60,239 nt of DNA. Origin: Sphingomonas sp. Leaf208. GTDB lineage: Bacteria > Pseudomonadota > Alphaproteobacteria > Sphingomonadales > Sphingomonadaceae. Under the pieces are notes generated by a model. That model saw only the letters and a list, made by a program, of their open reading frames with translations. It did not search any database and was not told where the DNA came from. Positions 8,342-16,706 of the stretch are shown here, in pieces. Each line of letters opens with the position of its first letter. The first letter of the stretch is position 1. The stretch lies in the NCBI RefSeq assembly GCF_001421415.1, contig NZ_LMKH01000004.1:2545-62783 (forward strand). The letters run 5' to 3'. The position numbers were made by a program, and so were the translations under genes.

Positions 8342-9934
8342 TCAGGCGTGATGCAAGCCCGGCTTGCCGCGCTCGGTAACGAAGCTGGCGTGCGTCGAGA
8401 GCGTCCCGTTCCGCGTCGCGATCGTGTTCAGGACTTTCAGGTCGCCGCGCCATAGATCGCGACCGACGTCGCATAAGACATAGCCACGCCGGTCAGTCAG
8501 GGCCTTCAGGTTCGCATTTTCGGCGCGGGACGAACGAGTGTAGACGTCGTTCTCGCCTACTCCGTCCGCCCCCGAGCTAATCGAGGTCGCGAGGTATTCG
8601 CTGCTGATGATCTTGCCGTTGCCGTGATCCTGGATCAGGTCGCCAGCGTAATGGCGGTGCGCGTCACCGCTGACGGTCATGACGTTGCCGGGGCAATGCG
8701 CGTCGATGTGCGCAAGCAGGCGACGGCGGCTGTTCATGTAGCCCGACCATTGGTCCATCGAGACCAGCTGCTCGGTCTGGCCCACCTTGTGATAGCCAAG
8801 GTTCATCAGGCAGACCTGCTGCGCGATCAGGTTCCAGCGTGCCTTCGAGCGATCCAGCCCCTTGAACAGCCATGCTTCCTGCGGGGCGCCGGTGATAGAT
8901 CGGTCGGTGGCGAAGGCGTCCGGTCCTTGCGGCGCATCACGGTCGCCGTAGACCTGGTCGGAACGATACTGCCGCGTATCGAGGAAGAACGCGTCCATCA
9001 GATCGCCGAAGCGTGCGCCGCGGTACATTTGCATGTGCGATCCGTCGGGCATCGACGAGCGGCGTAGCGGCATATGCTCGTAATACGCCTGCATCGCCAT
9101 CGCACGCCGCGTCCGGAACACCTCCGGCGCGGTGTTGTCCTGATCGGTGTCGCCGGCCCAGTTGTTGTCGACCTCGTGATCGTCGAAGCTGACGAACCAC
9201 GGTGCGGCGGCGTGCGCGGCCTGGAGATCGGGATCACTCTTATACTGCGCGTAGCGCTGGCGGTAATCGCCGATCGAATAGATTTCGTGGCCGAGGTGGC
9301 GACGCACCAGCGGCTTCTTCGCGCCGCGCGCCTGTTCGCCGCGGTCCGGCCCCTCGTAGATATAGTCGCCGTAATGGAACACGAAGTCGATCGGTTCGGC
9401 GGCGATGTGACGCCATGCGGTGTAATAGCCCTCCTCGTAATGCTGGCACCCGGCGACGGCAAAGCGCACGCGATCGAGCGGTGCGCCTGGCGGGGGCAGG
9501 GTCGCCCCGCGGCCGGTGCCGCTACGCTCGCCGCCGCAGGTGAAGCGGTACCAATAGGGCCGCGCGGGGGCGAGTCCGGCGACCTCGACATGGACCGAAT
9601 GCGCCAGCTCAGGGTGTGCGATCGCCTCGCCGCGCTGAAGCACCTGACGGAAGTCGGGATCGGCGGCGACCTCCCATGCGACCAGCACCGGAGCCATCAT
9701 CATCCCGCCATCCGGTTGAAGCGGCAGCGGGGCAAGCCGGGTCCAGATGACGAAGCCGGTCGCGTCCGGATCGCCGGCCGCGACGCCCAACGTGAACGGC
9801 GGGGTGGGGAAGCGCGGGGCCTCGATCAGGTTGCGGGGCCGCACCTCGGCGGCGGAGGCCCGCCAAGGCAGGACACCAGCGGCGATCAGGCTCCCCAGGG
9901 CGGACAGAAGATAGCGGCGATCGACTTCGTACAT
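8342..9934 (-). CDS. phoD: PhoD-family alkaline phosphatase
   Basis: About 530 residues. The N terminus has a twin-arginine-like signal (DRRYLLSALGSLIAAG, cleavage near ASA-AE). A PhoD N-terminal domain follows (FTLGVAAGDPDATGFVIWTRL) and then the metallophosphatase domain with VAGCQHYEEGYYTAWRHIA, FHYGDYIYEG, SFDDHEVDNNW and SGDAHRHYAGD, which supply the metal ligands (calcium and iron in characterised PhoD). It should release phosphate from phosphodiesters or monoesters in the periplasm. The ATG at 9934 has GGAG upstream; a longer frame to 9994 would add residues before the signal and overlap the receptor gene. It lies 22 bp downstream of the TonB-dependent receptor and is very likely co-transcribed. 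Confidence 0.93.
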   Translation of the reverse strand: MYEVDRRYLLSALGSLIAAGVLPWRASAAEVRPRNLIEAPRFPTPPFTLGVAAGDPDATGFVIWTRLAPLPLQPDGGMMMAPVLVAWEVAADPDFRQVLQRGEAIAHPELAHSVHVEVAGLAPARPYWYRFTCGGERSGTGRGATLPPPGAPLDRVRFAVAGCQHYEEGYYTAWRHIAAEPIDFVFHYGDYIYEGPDRGEQARGAKKPLVRRHLGHEIYSIGDYRQRYAQYKSDPDLQAAHAAAPWFVSFDDHEVDNNWAGDTDQDNTAPEVFRTRRAMAMQAYYEHMPLRRSSMPDGSHMQMYRGARFGDLMDAFFLDTRQYRSDQVYGDRDAPQGPDAFATDRSITGAPQEAWLFKGLDRSKARWNLIAQQVCLMNLGYHKVGQTEQLVSMDQWSGYMNSRRRLLAHIDAHCPGNVMTVSGDAHRHYAGDLIQDHGNGKIISSEYLATSISSGADGVGENDVYTRSSRAENANLKALTDRRGYVLCDVGRDLWRGDLKVLNTIATRNGTLSTHASFVTERGKPGLHHA

Positions 9935-9956
9935 GGTCGTAACTCCGTTCGGCGTA

Positions 9957-12596
9957 TTAGCGCAGCATGATGTGGAAAAAGGCACCCTGGCCATAGTCGT
10001 CGACTTCGCTGACGTAGCGAAGGCCGTTGCCGACCAGGAATTTCGGCTGGTCGTTCAGCAGGTTGGTGATCTCGTATTTGAACGTCACGTGTTTCGTCAC
10101 GCGGTGCCACAGGCCGAGGTTGACGGTGGTCAGCTCCGCGCGGCCGTTGTCGTCCTGCGCGGTCTCGCCTATGCCCTCCATGTAACTGCCGCGGTGCGTG
10201 ACGGTAGTGCGGAACGCGCCGTCGATCGCGGGCAGGCGAAGCGTCGCGCCGCCGTTGATGATCCATTTCGGCTGGTAGATTAGCCGGTCGAGCGTACGCG
10301 ATCCGGCATCGCTGGTGATCGACATCCGCCCCTTCAGCCAGGTCGCGTTGAAGAACGGATCGATCCGCTGGCCGAACAGGTTCACATCGTGATCGGCCGC
10401 CTGGAACTCGATACCGTAGAGGCGCGAATTGTCCGCGTTGAGCGGCTGGCGAACCCGGTAGTTGACGTCGTCGATCAGCTGCGTCGTGGTCAGCGTGAAG
10501 ATGTCGTCCTTGATCCACTTGGCGAACGCGCCGAGCGAGATGATGCCGTCCTTGTGAAAATACTGCTCGAGCTGGACATCGAGATTGTCCGACCGACGCG
10601 GGCGCAGATCGGGGTTGCCGCGGCTGATCGAGCAATCCGCCCCGCCCGAGTCCTCGTCGCCGCAATTAAGCGATTCCGGCTGCGCGATGTTGCCGGGCGT
10701 CGGACGGCCGAGCGTGCGGCTGTACGAGAAACGAAGCTTCTTTCCGCCGGCGAAGTCCTGGATGCCGGTGAACGACGGCAGCAGGTACTGGTACCCGCCT
10801 TTGTTCCGCGTCATGACCGACGATGCGGTGCCGCCGGTGATCGTGGGCTGGAACGCGGAAAAGCGCGTGTGGTCGTAGCGGACGCCCGCAACCAACGTCG
10901 TGTCGTCAGTGGCGTAATGTAGCGACAGAAACGGCGTTACCAGCCGCTCGGTGTAGCGATAGTCGCCGGTAATGCTGTCATAGGTGGAATTGGGGACGTC
11001 CTTGACGAACTTGGGCCACAACTCCTTCTTCACGCGGGCCCAGTCGACCCACGGGAACGATTGGGGCGCGCCGACCGGGACGTAGCCGGGATCATAGAGA
11101 TAGGCGTTCATCGCCTGACCGAGCTTGTATTCGGTCATGTCGACGTTGCGCGCCAGTTCCAGGTTTCGGAACTCGATACCGGTGACAAACCCGAAGCCGC
11201 GATCCTCCGGCTCGGCATTCCAGCCATAGTCGACGCGCGCATTGGCTAGCCCCTCGTTGGCCATGCGGTAGGTCGTCTGCGCTGTGCTGAGCTTGTAGGG
11301 AGATCCGAGCACAAGGCCGGGCTTGTTGATCCCGGTGACATAGGGCAGCCCGCCGGTGCCGTCATTGCCCGCCGCCCAGTCCAGCGAAAGCCCCGTCGGA
11401 TAGGCGCGGACGCCGATATAGGGCTGCGTATTGTCGTACCGGGCGCGCGTATAGCCACCGCGAACGCGCAACGACGAGCGGTCGTCATGCCATTCGACAT
11501 TGCCGATCGCGCCGACCGTCGCCTTGTTCCAGGTATCGTAGCGATAGCGTGAATAGAGGCTGTTGATGTCCGATCCGCCGCCCTCCGCGGTCAGGTCGCT
11601 GACGCTGTTCTTGGTGTAGTAATCGTTCTTGTTCATCGTCGAGGATTCCCACTGACGGTAATTGAACCCCAGCAGCGACGCATAGATGTCGGTGCCAAGC
11701 GGACGCCATTCGAACTTCGCCGAACTGCCCGCAGTTTGAAGGCGGTTGGTGTAGCTGCCATAGCTGTGGTTGTACGGCACGGCGATGCCGTTCCACGCGG
11801 GATCGTCGGGGCCGGCCAGCTTCTTGCCGGCGTCGCTGAAGTAATATTTGGTGTCCTGCCACCATTTACGCGAGTTGCGGATACGGTTCTCGTAGCGCGC
11901 CGACAGGACTACGCCGAACTGGTCGCCCGCGCCGAACTTGTCGGCAAACACCATCTTGCCGCCACCGCCGAAATGCGGCGTGCTGCCGTTGCCGGCATTG
12001 CTGCCGCCATCGCCCTTGAACGATGAATAGATGCCATAGCCGTCGACCATAACGTACCGGCGCTTTAGCCCGAACGCGCTGCGCGTGACGATGTCGACGA
12101 TCCCGCCGATCGCCGCGCCGTCCTGTTCGGCAGTGAAGGTCTTGTAGACGTCATTGTGGAAGGCAAGTTCCGACGGAATCTGCTGGAGATTGACCTTGCG
12201 CGATCCTTCGCCGTCGTTGCCGATCGTAGCGAGCGTGATCCCGTCGATGGTGGTCTGGTTGAGATCGGGCGAGATGCCGCGGATGCTGACGAACCGCGGC
12301 GCATCGCCGTCCTCGATCGCGCTGATACCGGGCAGTAGGATCAACTGGCCTGCGACGCTGCCGTCGGCCGACAGCGTCTCGAGATCGTCGAATACGATCG
12401 AGTCACGTACCGACGTCGATTGCTCCTTGTCCGAGCGGATCGTGCGATCGCCCATGACGATGATCTCGGACTTGGTCTGCTCGGGATCAGCGGTCGGGTC
12501 TTCGGCGTTTGCGGCACTAGCTACGAACAACAGTGGAAGCGCACAGGCCGCGGACGCGATCCACCGGACGCGTCTGGCAGGCGAAAGGAATAACAT
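9957..12596 (-). CDS. TonB-dependent outer-membrane receptor
   Basis: An 879-residue protein with a signal peptide (residues 1-31, ending ANA-ED), no N-terminal STN signalling domain, a plug domain (about 45-175: SVAGQLILLPGISAIEDG, RFVSIRGISPDLNQTTIDGI, EQDGAAIGGIVDIVTR) and a long 22-strand-type beta barrel. The barrel contains RNPDLRP-like text (SRGNPDLRPRRSDNLDVQLEQYF), common in sphingomonad receptors. It imports a substrate across the outer membrane using TonB energy. Its close coupling to a PhoD phosphatase suggests uptake of an organophosphate or phosphorylated compound whose phosphate is then cleaved. It ends in R rather than the usual aromatic residue. Confidence 0.93.
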   Translation of the reverse strand: MLFLSPARRVRWIASAACALPLLFVASAANAEDPTADPEQTKSEIIVMGDRTIRSDKEQSTSVRDSIVFDDLETLSADGSVAGQLILLPGISAIEDGDAPRFVSIRGISPDLNQTTIDGITLATIGNDGEGSRKVNLQQIPSELAFHNDVYKTFTAEQDGAAIGGIVDIVTRSAFGLKRRYVMVDGYGIYSSFKGDGGSNAGNGSTPHFGGGGKMVFADKFGAGDQFGVVLSARYENRIRNSRKWWQDTKYYFSDAGKKLAGPDDPAWNGIAVPYNHSYGSYTNRLQTAGSSAKFEWRPLGTDIYASLLGFNYRQWESSTMNKNDYYTKNSVSDLTAEGGGSDINSLYSRYRYDTWNKATVGAIGNVEWHDDRSSLRVRGGYTRARYDNTQPYIGVRAYPTGLSLDWAAGNDGTGGLPYVTGINKPGLVLGSPYKLSTAQTTYRMANEGLANARVDYGWNAEPEDRGFGFVTGIEFRNLELARNVDMTEYKLGQAMNAYLYDPGYVPVGAPQSFPWVDWARVKKELWPKFVKDVPNSTYDSITGDYRYTERLVTPFLSLHYATDDTTLVAGVRYDHTRFSAFQPTITGGTASSVMTRNKGGYQYLLPSFTGIQDFAGGKKLRFSYSRTLGRPTPGNIAQPESLNCGDEDSGGADCSISRGNPDLRPRRSDNLDVQLEQYFHKDGIISLGAFAKWIKDDIFTLTTTQLIDDVNYRVRQPLNADNSRLYGIEFQAADHDVNLFGQRIDPFFNATWLKGRMSITSDAGSRTLDRLIYQPKWIINGGATLRLPAIDGAFRTTVTHRGSYMEGIGETAQDDNGRAELTTVNLGLWHRVTKHVTFKYEITNLLNDQPKFLVGNGLRYVSEVDDYGQGAFFHIMLR

Positions 12597-13008
12597 TGGG
12601 CCAGCATCTCCGAGAGGGGCGGGCAGATAGGCCTCCCGAGGATGGAAGAGCTGGTCCTACCCATTGTGAGACCAATCTGCGGCCTCGAGCGCCTCGCCTA
12701 TGATATCGACGCGACATAACCGAGTCAGTTATACTGACCTTTTATGACAGTCCGTATTAATCAGTCGAACTGTTCGGCCGCGTATCAAAGCTGTTTGGTA
12801 CTGAGCTAGGCCGGTACTCGGCACCGCGACTACTAGGTAAGGCGGCCCTTTTCGCAGCGGTCGGGATGACTTTCGGAAGCCACCGATACCTAAGCAGTCA
12901 TTTCGACCAACCGCTTCAACCGAAGGCAAGCGCTGCCTTGGAACTCGATGAATGAACATGGGGTAATCGCGGGAAGCAGCTACTTCGGTCAGCAATGGTT
13001 TCGAGGGT
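12597..13008. other. Intergenic stretch upstream of the receptor operon
   Basis: About 410 bp between the receptor start and the left end of the IS element. It holds a dyad and an ACTGTCAT-type element (12724-12751) on the receptor side. No gene is supported in the rest. Confidence 0.5.
12724..12751 (-). promoter_or_regulatory. Dyad and Pho-box-like half-site upstream of the receptor operon
   Basis: The minus strand reads ACTGTCATAAAAGG (12751-12738), containing the PhoB half-site CTGTCAT. The second half-site of a canonical Pho box is not present at the 11-bp spacing. Next to it is the inverted repeat GTCAGT-TAT-ACTGAC (12724-12738). The site is about 140 bp upstream of the receptor start. 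A similar 14-mer lies upstream of the MFS operon at 19261. Confidence 0.35.
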
Positions 13009-13081
13009 GGCTGTTCCCCGGTAGATGAAGGTGCGGGCTCACGACTAGCAGCCGGGCCCATACATCGGACGGAGAACAGCC

Positions 13082-14104
13082 ATGTGTGAGTATATTGGGC
13101 TCGACGTATCGTTGAAAGAGACAGCCGTTTCGATCCGACGCGGCGGTAAGCGGGTGTGGCGTGGCAAATGCCTGTCAGACCCAGCGGCTATTGCCGCTCT
13201 GATCCGCAAGCATGCCCCTGCGGCGGAGCGAGTTGTGTTCGAGACGGGACCGCTCTCAGTGTGGTTCTACCACGCCCTGAGCGCGGAAGGATTACCGGCA
13301 ATTTGCATCGATGCGCGGCACGCGAAGGCGGCACTCGACATGGCAGCCAACAAGACGGACGCCAATGATGCGGATGGCTTGGCGCACTTGGCTGAGGTCG
13401 GCTTCTTTCGCGAGGTGCGGGTGAAGGGCTTCGACAGCATGCTTTCGCGTACGCTGATCGCGGCGCGCACGAAGCTCGTTCGGGCAACCCTCGATATAGC
13501 AGGCCAGATCCGTGGGTTGATGAAGACGTTCGGGCTCATCGTGCCGCGCGGTATAGGCGCCAAGTTCGAGGCGAACGTTCGCGCGCTTCTGGCCGATCAT
13601 GCTGAACTCGCCCGGATCATCCTGTCGCTACTGGAGGCGTGGCGGAGCCTTCGCATCCAGGCGACCGAGCTGGGTCGCCAGCTTCTTGCCGAGGCACGTA
13701 AAAGTCAGCCGTGTCAGCTACTGATGTCGATCCCCGGCGTTGGTGCAATCACCGCTACGGCTTATCTGACCGCGGTGGAGGATCCCGCTAACTTTAGCCG
13801 ATCGCGCTCTGTTGGTGCTTGGCTCGGGTTAACCACCAGGCGATATCAGTCGGGCGAAGTTGACTATGATGGCCACATCTCCCGACGTGGCGACACTCAC
13901 GTTCGCTCTCTGCTGTACGAGGCAGCTGTCGTGATTCTGACCCGCAGCCACGCCGATAGTGATCTGCGCAGCTGGGGCATGAAGCTTCGCGAGAAGGTCG
14001 GCTTCAAGCGCGCCGCCGTCGCCGTCGCCCGCAAACTCGCGGTCATCATGCATGCGATGCTGCGTTCCGGCGAACTATTCACCAGGACGGCTGCTGCCGC
14101 CTGA
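13082..14104 (+). CDS. IS110-family transposase (DEDD recombinase)
   Basis: 340 residues. The N-terminal RuvC-like domain shows IGLDVSLKE (first Asp), VVFETG (Glu) and KTDANDADGLAHL (the paired Asp residues). The C-terminal Tnp20 domain contains LLMSIPGVGAITATAYLTAVEDPANFSRSRSVGAWLGLTTRRYQSG with the helix-hairpin-helix, then DTHVRSLLYEAA with the serine used in strand exchange. Full length and uninterrupted, so probably active. GGACGGAGAACAGCC supplies the ribosome-binding site. Transposition in this family is guided by an RNA from the element's non-coding end. Confidence 0.93.
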   Translation: MCEYIGLDVSLKETAVSIRRGGKRVWRGKCLSDPAAIAALIRKHAPAAERVVFETGPLSVWFYHALSAEGLPAICIDARHAKAALDMAANKTDANDADGLAHLAEVGFFREVRVKGFDSMLSRTLIAARTKLVRATLDIAGQIRGLMKTFGLIVPRGIGAKFEANVRALLADHAELARIILSLLEAWRSLRIQATELGRQLLAEARKSQPCQLLMSIPGVGAITATAYLTAVEDPANFSRSRSVGAWLGLTTRRYQSGEVDYDGHISRRGDTHVRSLLYEAAVVILTRSHADSDLRSWGMKLREKVGFKRAAVAVARKLAVIMHAMLRSGELFTRTAAAA

Positions 14105-14360
14105 TCCACGAGCTCGACAGCGCCAGATGGCGTGACGAGGCGTCCCTGCCGGGACGTAGGCTGGTCCATTCCGCTTCGGCCGTTGCACCGCGAACTTGGT
14201 TCGAGGCGTGCGTAATGAACATTGGAAGGACCGACCCGCGAAGCCCCATGATGCGGCGGCACATGCCGACCGCGAAGACGACCGTGCCCCGGCAAACATC
14301 GTCCCGTTACACAAAGCGCTTGCAAACACCGCTATTAGACGACGGCGGAGGTTGACACGC
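14105..14360 (+). ncRNA. Candidate bridge-RNA region of the IS element
   Basis: The 256-bp segment between the transposase stop and the right subterminal repeat has no coding potential on the plus strand and contains stable hairpins, for example CGTCCC-TGCC-GGGACG at 14141-14156. In IS110-superfamily elements a structured RNA pairing with target and donor DNA comes from the long non-coding end, which in IS1111-like elements is downstream. The assignment is by position and structure; RNA boundaries and guide loops were not resolved. Confidence 0.4.
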
Positions 14361-14443
14361 GGGGAACGTCGCCCGAACGGCGACTTATGGGTCGTCTGAC
14401 GTTTTCCGCCGTGCCGTTTAGACCGACCGGGGATAATCAGTCT

Positions 14444-15055
14444 TCAAACAGTTCCTTCCGAAGGTACTTCTGCTTTTCTTTTCCCGAACAGCTTCCATCC
14501 CAGAAATCCTGTGACAAGAAGACCTAGTACGACCCAGGTGAGATTGCCGAGTAAGCTGGCCACGGTCTGAACCTGATCACTAAATTGGCGTCCGAGCGAG
14601 ACGTATATGAGAAGCCAAAGCAGTTCGCCGGCAACGTCGAGCAGGATGAACCATCTCCAGGGGTATTCCGTAAGCCCGCTCGTTACATTTATCCAAGGTC
14701 CAAGCGGGCCGATCAACCAGCGGCTGAAAAAGATGCCCCAACCTGCCCATTTCCGTGAATAGGTTTCCGCTTGGGCCACTTTGTCAGCGCCACCGATGCG
14801 CTTGGTCACGGTTGTAAGAAGCGGGCGGCCCCCAAAACGACCAAATGCATAGCCGATTTGGTCGCCAAGCACAGCGCCGGCCGCACCTGAGAGCACTACC
14901 GGCCAGAAGCTTAGTTCACCTTGCGCAACGAACGATCCCATTGCGATGAGCGTCAACGAACTGGGGAAAGGAAGCCCCGCAGCCGCCAGCACCATTGCTC
15001 CAAATAGGGCAGGCAATCCGTAGGTCGTCAGCAGTTCAAGGAGCTGTTCAGTCAC
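14444..15055 (-). CDS. DedA-family membrane protein
   Basis: About 203 residues with four to five hydrophobic segments and the DedA signatures: LAAAGLPFPSSLTLIAMGSF near the N terminus, GAVLGDQIGYAFGRFGG, and FSRWLIGPLGPWINVTSG, where the Arg and Gly-Pro are conserved. The protein ends in a charged tail (GKRKAEVPSEGTV). DedA proteins are inner-membrane flippase-like proteins supporting membrane potential and lipid (undecaprenyl phosphate) recycling. The GTG start at 15055 overlaps the upstream stop (GTGA). It is the last gene of the five-gene operon. A longer frame reaching 15412 overlaps the neighbouring gene and is not coding. Confidence 0.85.
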   Translation of the reverse strand: MTEQLLELLTTYGLPALFGAMVLAAAGLPFPSSLTLIAMGSFVAQGELSFWPVVLSGAAGAVLGDQIGYAFGRFGGRPLLTTVTKRIGGADKVAQAETYSRKWAGWGIFFSRWLIGPLGPWINVTSGLTEYPWRWFILLDVAGELLWLLIYVSLGRQFSDQVQTVASLLGNLTWVVLGLLVTGFLGWKLFGKRKAEVPSEGTV

Positions 15056-15459
15056 GACTTCGATCTCGTCGGCGAGGAAGACTGCAATGGCGGGGCGGGT
15101 GGTGGGTAGGGCGGTCGGGCGTGGACGATCGCGTAAGTGAGCTTGGCTTCGATCTGCGTCATTGTTTGCCCAGTGTCCTGCGCGATGCGGCCGAGCGGAC
15201 GGCGATCGGGTGCCGGGGGCAGGTTCAGCGCGCGGTGCAGGACGTGGGGTGGCACATGATACGAATGCGCGACGTACCCGATCGTCATCCAGCGCTCGAT
15301 CGGTTCGTCGCGGTGAGCGTTCCAGTAGATCGCGTCGCTGACGGTGCGCGCGGCGTGGTAGCCGGTAAATGCCACCGCGGCCACGAACAGAGCGATCAGC
15401 AGGCGCCGCCACATCCCGTCGCGCGTCATCCCATCCGGCGTCATTTCATCCCGTGTCAT
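15052..15459 (-). CDS. Small membrane-anchored hypothetical protein
   Basis: 135 residues starting at an ATG that overlaps the permease stop (ATGA). Several in-frame ATG codons in the repetitive start TRDEMTPDGMTRDGM leave the start slightly open. One transmembrane helix lies near residues 18-36. After it a helical segment reads WMTIGYVAHSYHVPPHVLHRALNLPP, then RRPLGRIAQDTGQTMTQIEAKLTYAIVHARP, reminiscent of a short DNA- or ligand-binding helical repeat; I cannot name the family. The C terminus is proline-rich. The tight overlap on both sides implies that it works with the permease, phosphoesterase and DedA protein. Confidence 0.75.
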   Translation of the reverse strand: MTRDEMTPDGMTRDGMWRRLLIALFVAAVAFTGYHAARTVSDAIYWNAHRDEPIERWMTIGYVAHSYHVPPHVLHRALNLPPAPDRRPLGRIAQDTGQTMTQIEAKLTYAIVHARPPYPPPAPPLQSSSPTRSKS

Positions 15460-16706
15460 CCTAGGGCAATCCTGACACCCAAAGCAGCGATCAATGCCAG
15501 CGGCATCGCCACCGCGCCGACTTTGAGGAACCGCCAGAACCCGATATGCCGCCCCTCCCGCCGGATCGCCTGCAACCACAATATCGTCGCTAGGCTGCCG
15601 GTGATGGACAGATTGGGGCCAAGGTCGACGCCGATCAGCAAGCCATCAACGACCAGCTTGGGCGGCTGGGCCTGGGCAACCGCGGTGCTGGCAACCAGGC
15701 CTGCGGGCAGGTTGTTCATCAGGTTCGATCCGAACGCCAGGATCGTCCCCGATACCGCCGACGCCTGCGCCGGATCGGCCGACGCGGTGCGGATCGCGTG
15801 CGCGACCCACGCGATCACGCCGGTCAGGTCGAGCGCCTCGACCAGGACGAACAGTCCAGCGACGAGCGGCAGCACGCTCCACGAGATATCGCGCAGCAGC
15901 GCGACCGGCGACGACCGCGCGATCGTGCAGACCGCCAGCGTCGTGACGATACCGGCGATCGCGGTCGGCAGGCCGAGTTCGATATCGAGCGCGGATACGG
16001 TTAGCAGTACGATTGCGGTGGCGACGATCCCGACGAACGCGGCCTTGCCGCCCGCGGTGAGCGGGGTGCGCTCGACCGCGCTGGTGCAGCTGCCTGCCAG
16101 TCGCGTGCGCTCGAGCCAGCGTAGCACGGCGAACGTGACGACGATCGACGCCAGCGATGGCAGCGCGAACGAGGCGAACCATTGGCCAAGCGGCGGCATC
16201 TTGCCACCGTAGAGGACGAGGTTGGCGGGGTTGGAGATCGGCAGGACGAAGCTTGCCGCATTGGCGATCAGCGCGCACGCGAACAGCAGCGGCAGGGGGT
16301 CAGCCTTCGCCTTCTTTGCCGCGGCATAGACTGCCGGGGTCAGCACCACCGCAGTCGCGTCGTTCGACAGGAAGGTCGTCGTGACGATGCCGGTGACGTA
16401 GACCAGCGCGAACAGCCGTGCGGTCGATCCCTTTGCGTGGATCGCCGCGGTCGCCGCGACCCAATCGAACAACCCTTGCGCGCGCGCGACCTCGCTGAGC
16501 AGCATCATGCCGATCAGGAACAGATAGACATCCATGCCCTTGGCGACCGCGCCGATCGCCGCAGGCAGGGGCATCAGCCCGAACAGCAGCAGCAACGCTG
16601 CCCCTGCCACCGCCCAGATCGCCTCCGGCCAGCGGAACGGTCGTGCGATCACCGCAGCGGTCGAGGCGGCGCAGATACCCCAGGTAGCGCCGGTCGCGAG
16701 GATCAC
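15456..16706 (-). CDS. ArsB/SLC13-type anion permease
   Basis: About 416 residues with ten or more hydrophobic helices. The family signatures are YLFLIGMMLLSEVARAQGLFDWVA, TTFLSNDATAVVLTPAVYA and FVLPISNPANLVLYG (first half) and GSNLMNNLPAGL with GVDLGPNLSITGSLATILWL (second half). These paired N-D-A/N-N-L and S-N/T-G hairpins are typical of ArsB and related ion-transporter superfamily permeases. No arsR, arsC or arsA is nearby, so arsenite is not a secure substrate; another oxyanion is equally possible. The GTG start at 16706 overlaps the phosphoesterase stop by 4 bp. Confidence 0.88.
   Translation of the reverse strand: MILATGATWGICAASTAAVIARPFRWPEAIWAVAGAALLLLFGLMPLPAAIGAVAKGMDVYLFLIGMMLLSEVARAQGLFDWVAATAAIHAKGSTARLFALVYVTGIVTTTFLSNDATAVVLTPAVYAAAKKAKADPLPLLFACALIANAASFVLPISNPANLVLYGGKMPPLGQWFASFALPSLASIVVTFAVLRWLERTRLAGSCTSAVERTPLTAGGKAAFVGIVATAIVLLTVSALDIELGLPTAIAGIVTTLAVCTIARSSPVALLRDISWSVLPLVAGLFVLVEALDLTGVIAWVAHAIRTASADPAQASAVSGTILAFGSNLMNNLPAGLVASTAVAQAQPPKLVVDGLLIGVDLGPNLSITGSLATILWLQAIRREGRHIGFWRFLKVGAVAMPLALIAALGVRIALG

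Larger units (their letters stand above)
13009..14371 (+). mobile_element. IS110-superfamily insertion sequence, IS1111-like layout
   Basis: A single DEDD transposase gene is flanked by a short 5' and a long 3' non-coding region. GTTCCCCG at 13013-13020 and its complement CGGGGAAC at 14360-14367 form a subterminal inverted repeat, with a few more matching bases outward. IS1111-group elements carry such subterminal repeats and keep the long non-coding segment downstream of the transposase, as here. The exact ends cannot be fixed because these elements lack terminal repeats and target duplications; the bounds given are approximate. It sits between two minus-strand operons and disrupts no recognisable gene. 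Confidence 0.7.

Noticed and set aside
9074..9970. 298-codon open frame on the plus strand opposite phoD
   Set aside because: It is antisense to a well-supported PhoD gene, has no ribosome-binding site and its translation shows no domain. Long antisense frames are expected in GC-rich codon-biased genes.
12733..12750. Complete Pho box upstream of the receptor
   Set aside because: Only one CTGTCAT half-site is present; the second half at the required spacing reads GGTCAGT and does not match.
15456..16706. Arsenic-resistance operon
   Set aside because: The permease resembles ArsB, but no ArsR, ArsC, ArsA or ArsH homolog is near, and its operon partners are an MFS transporter, a phosphoesterase and DedA.
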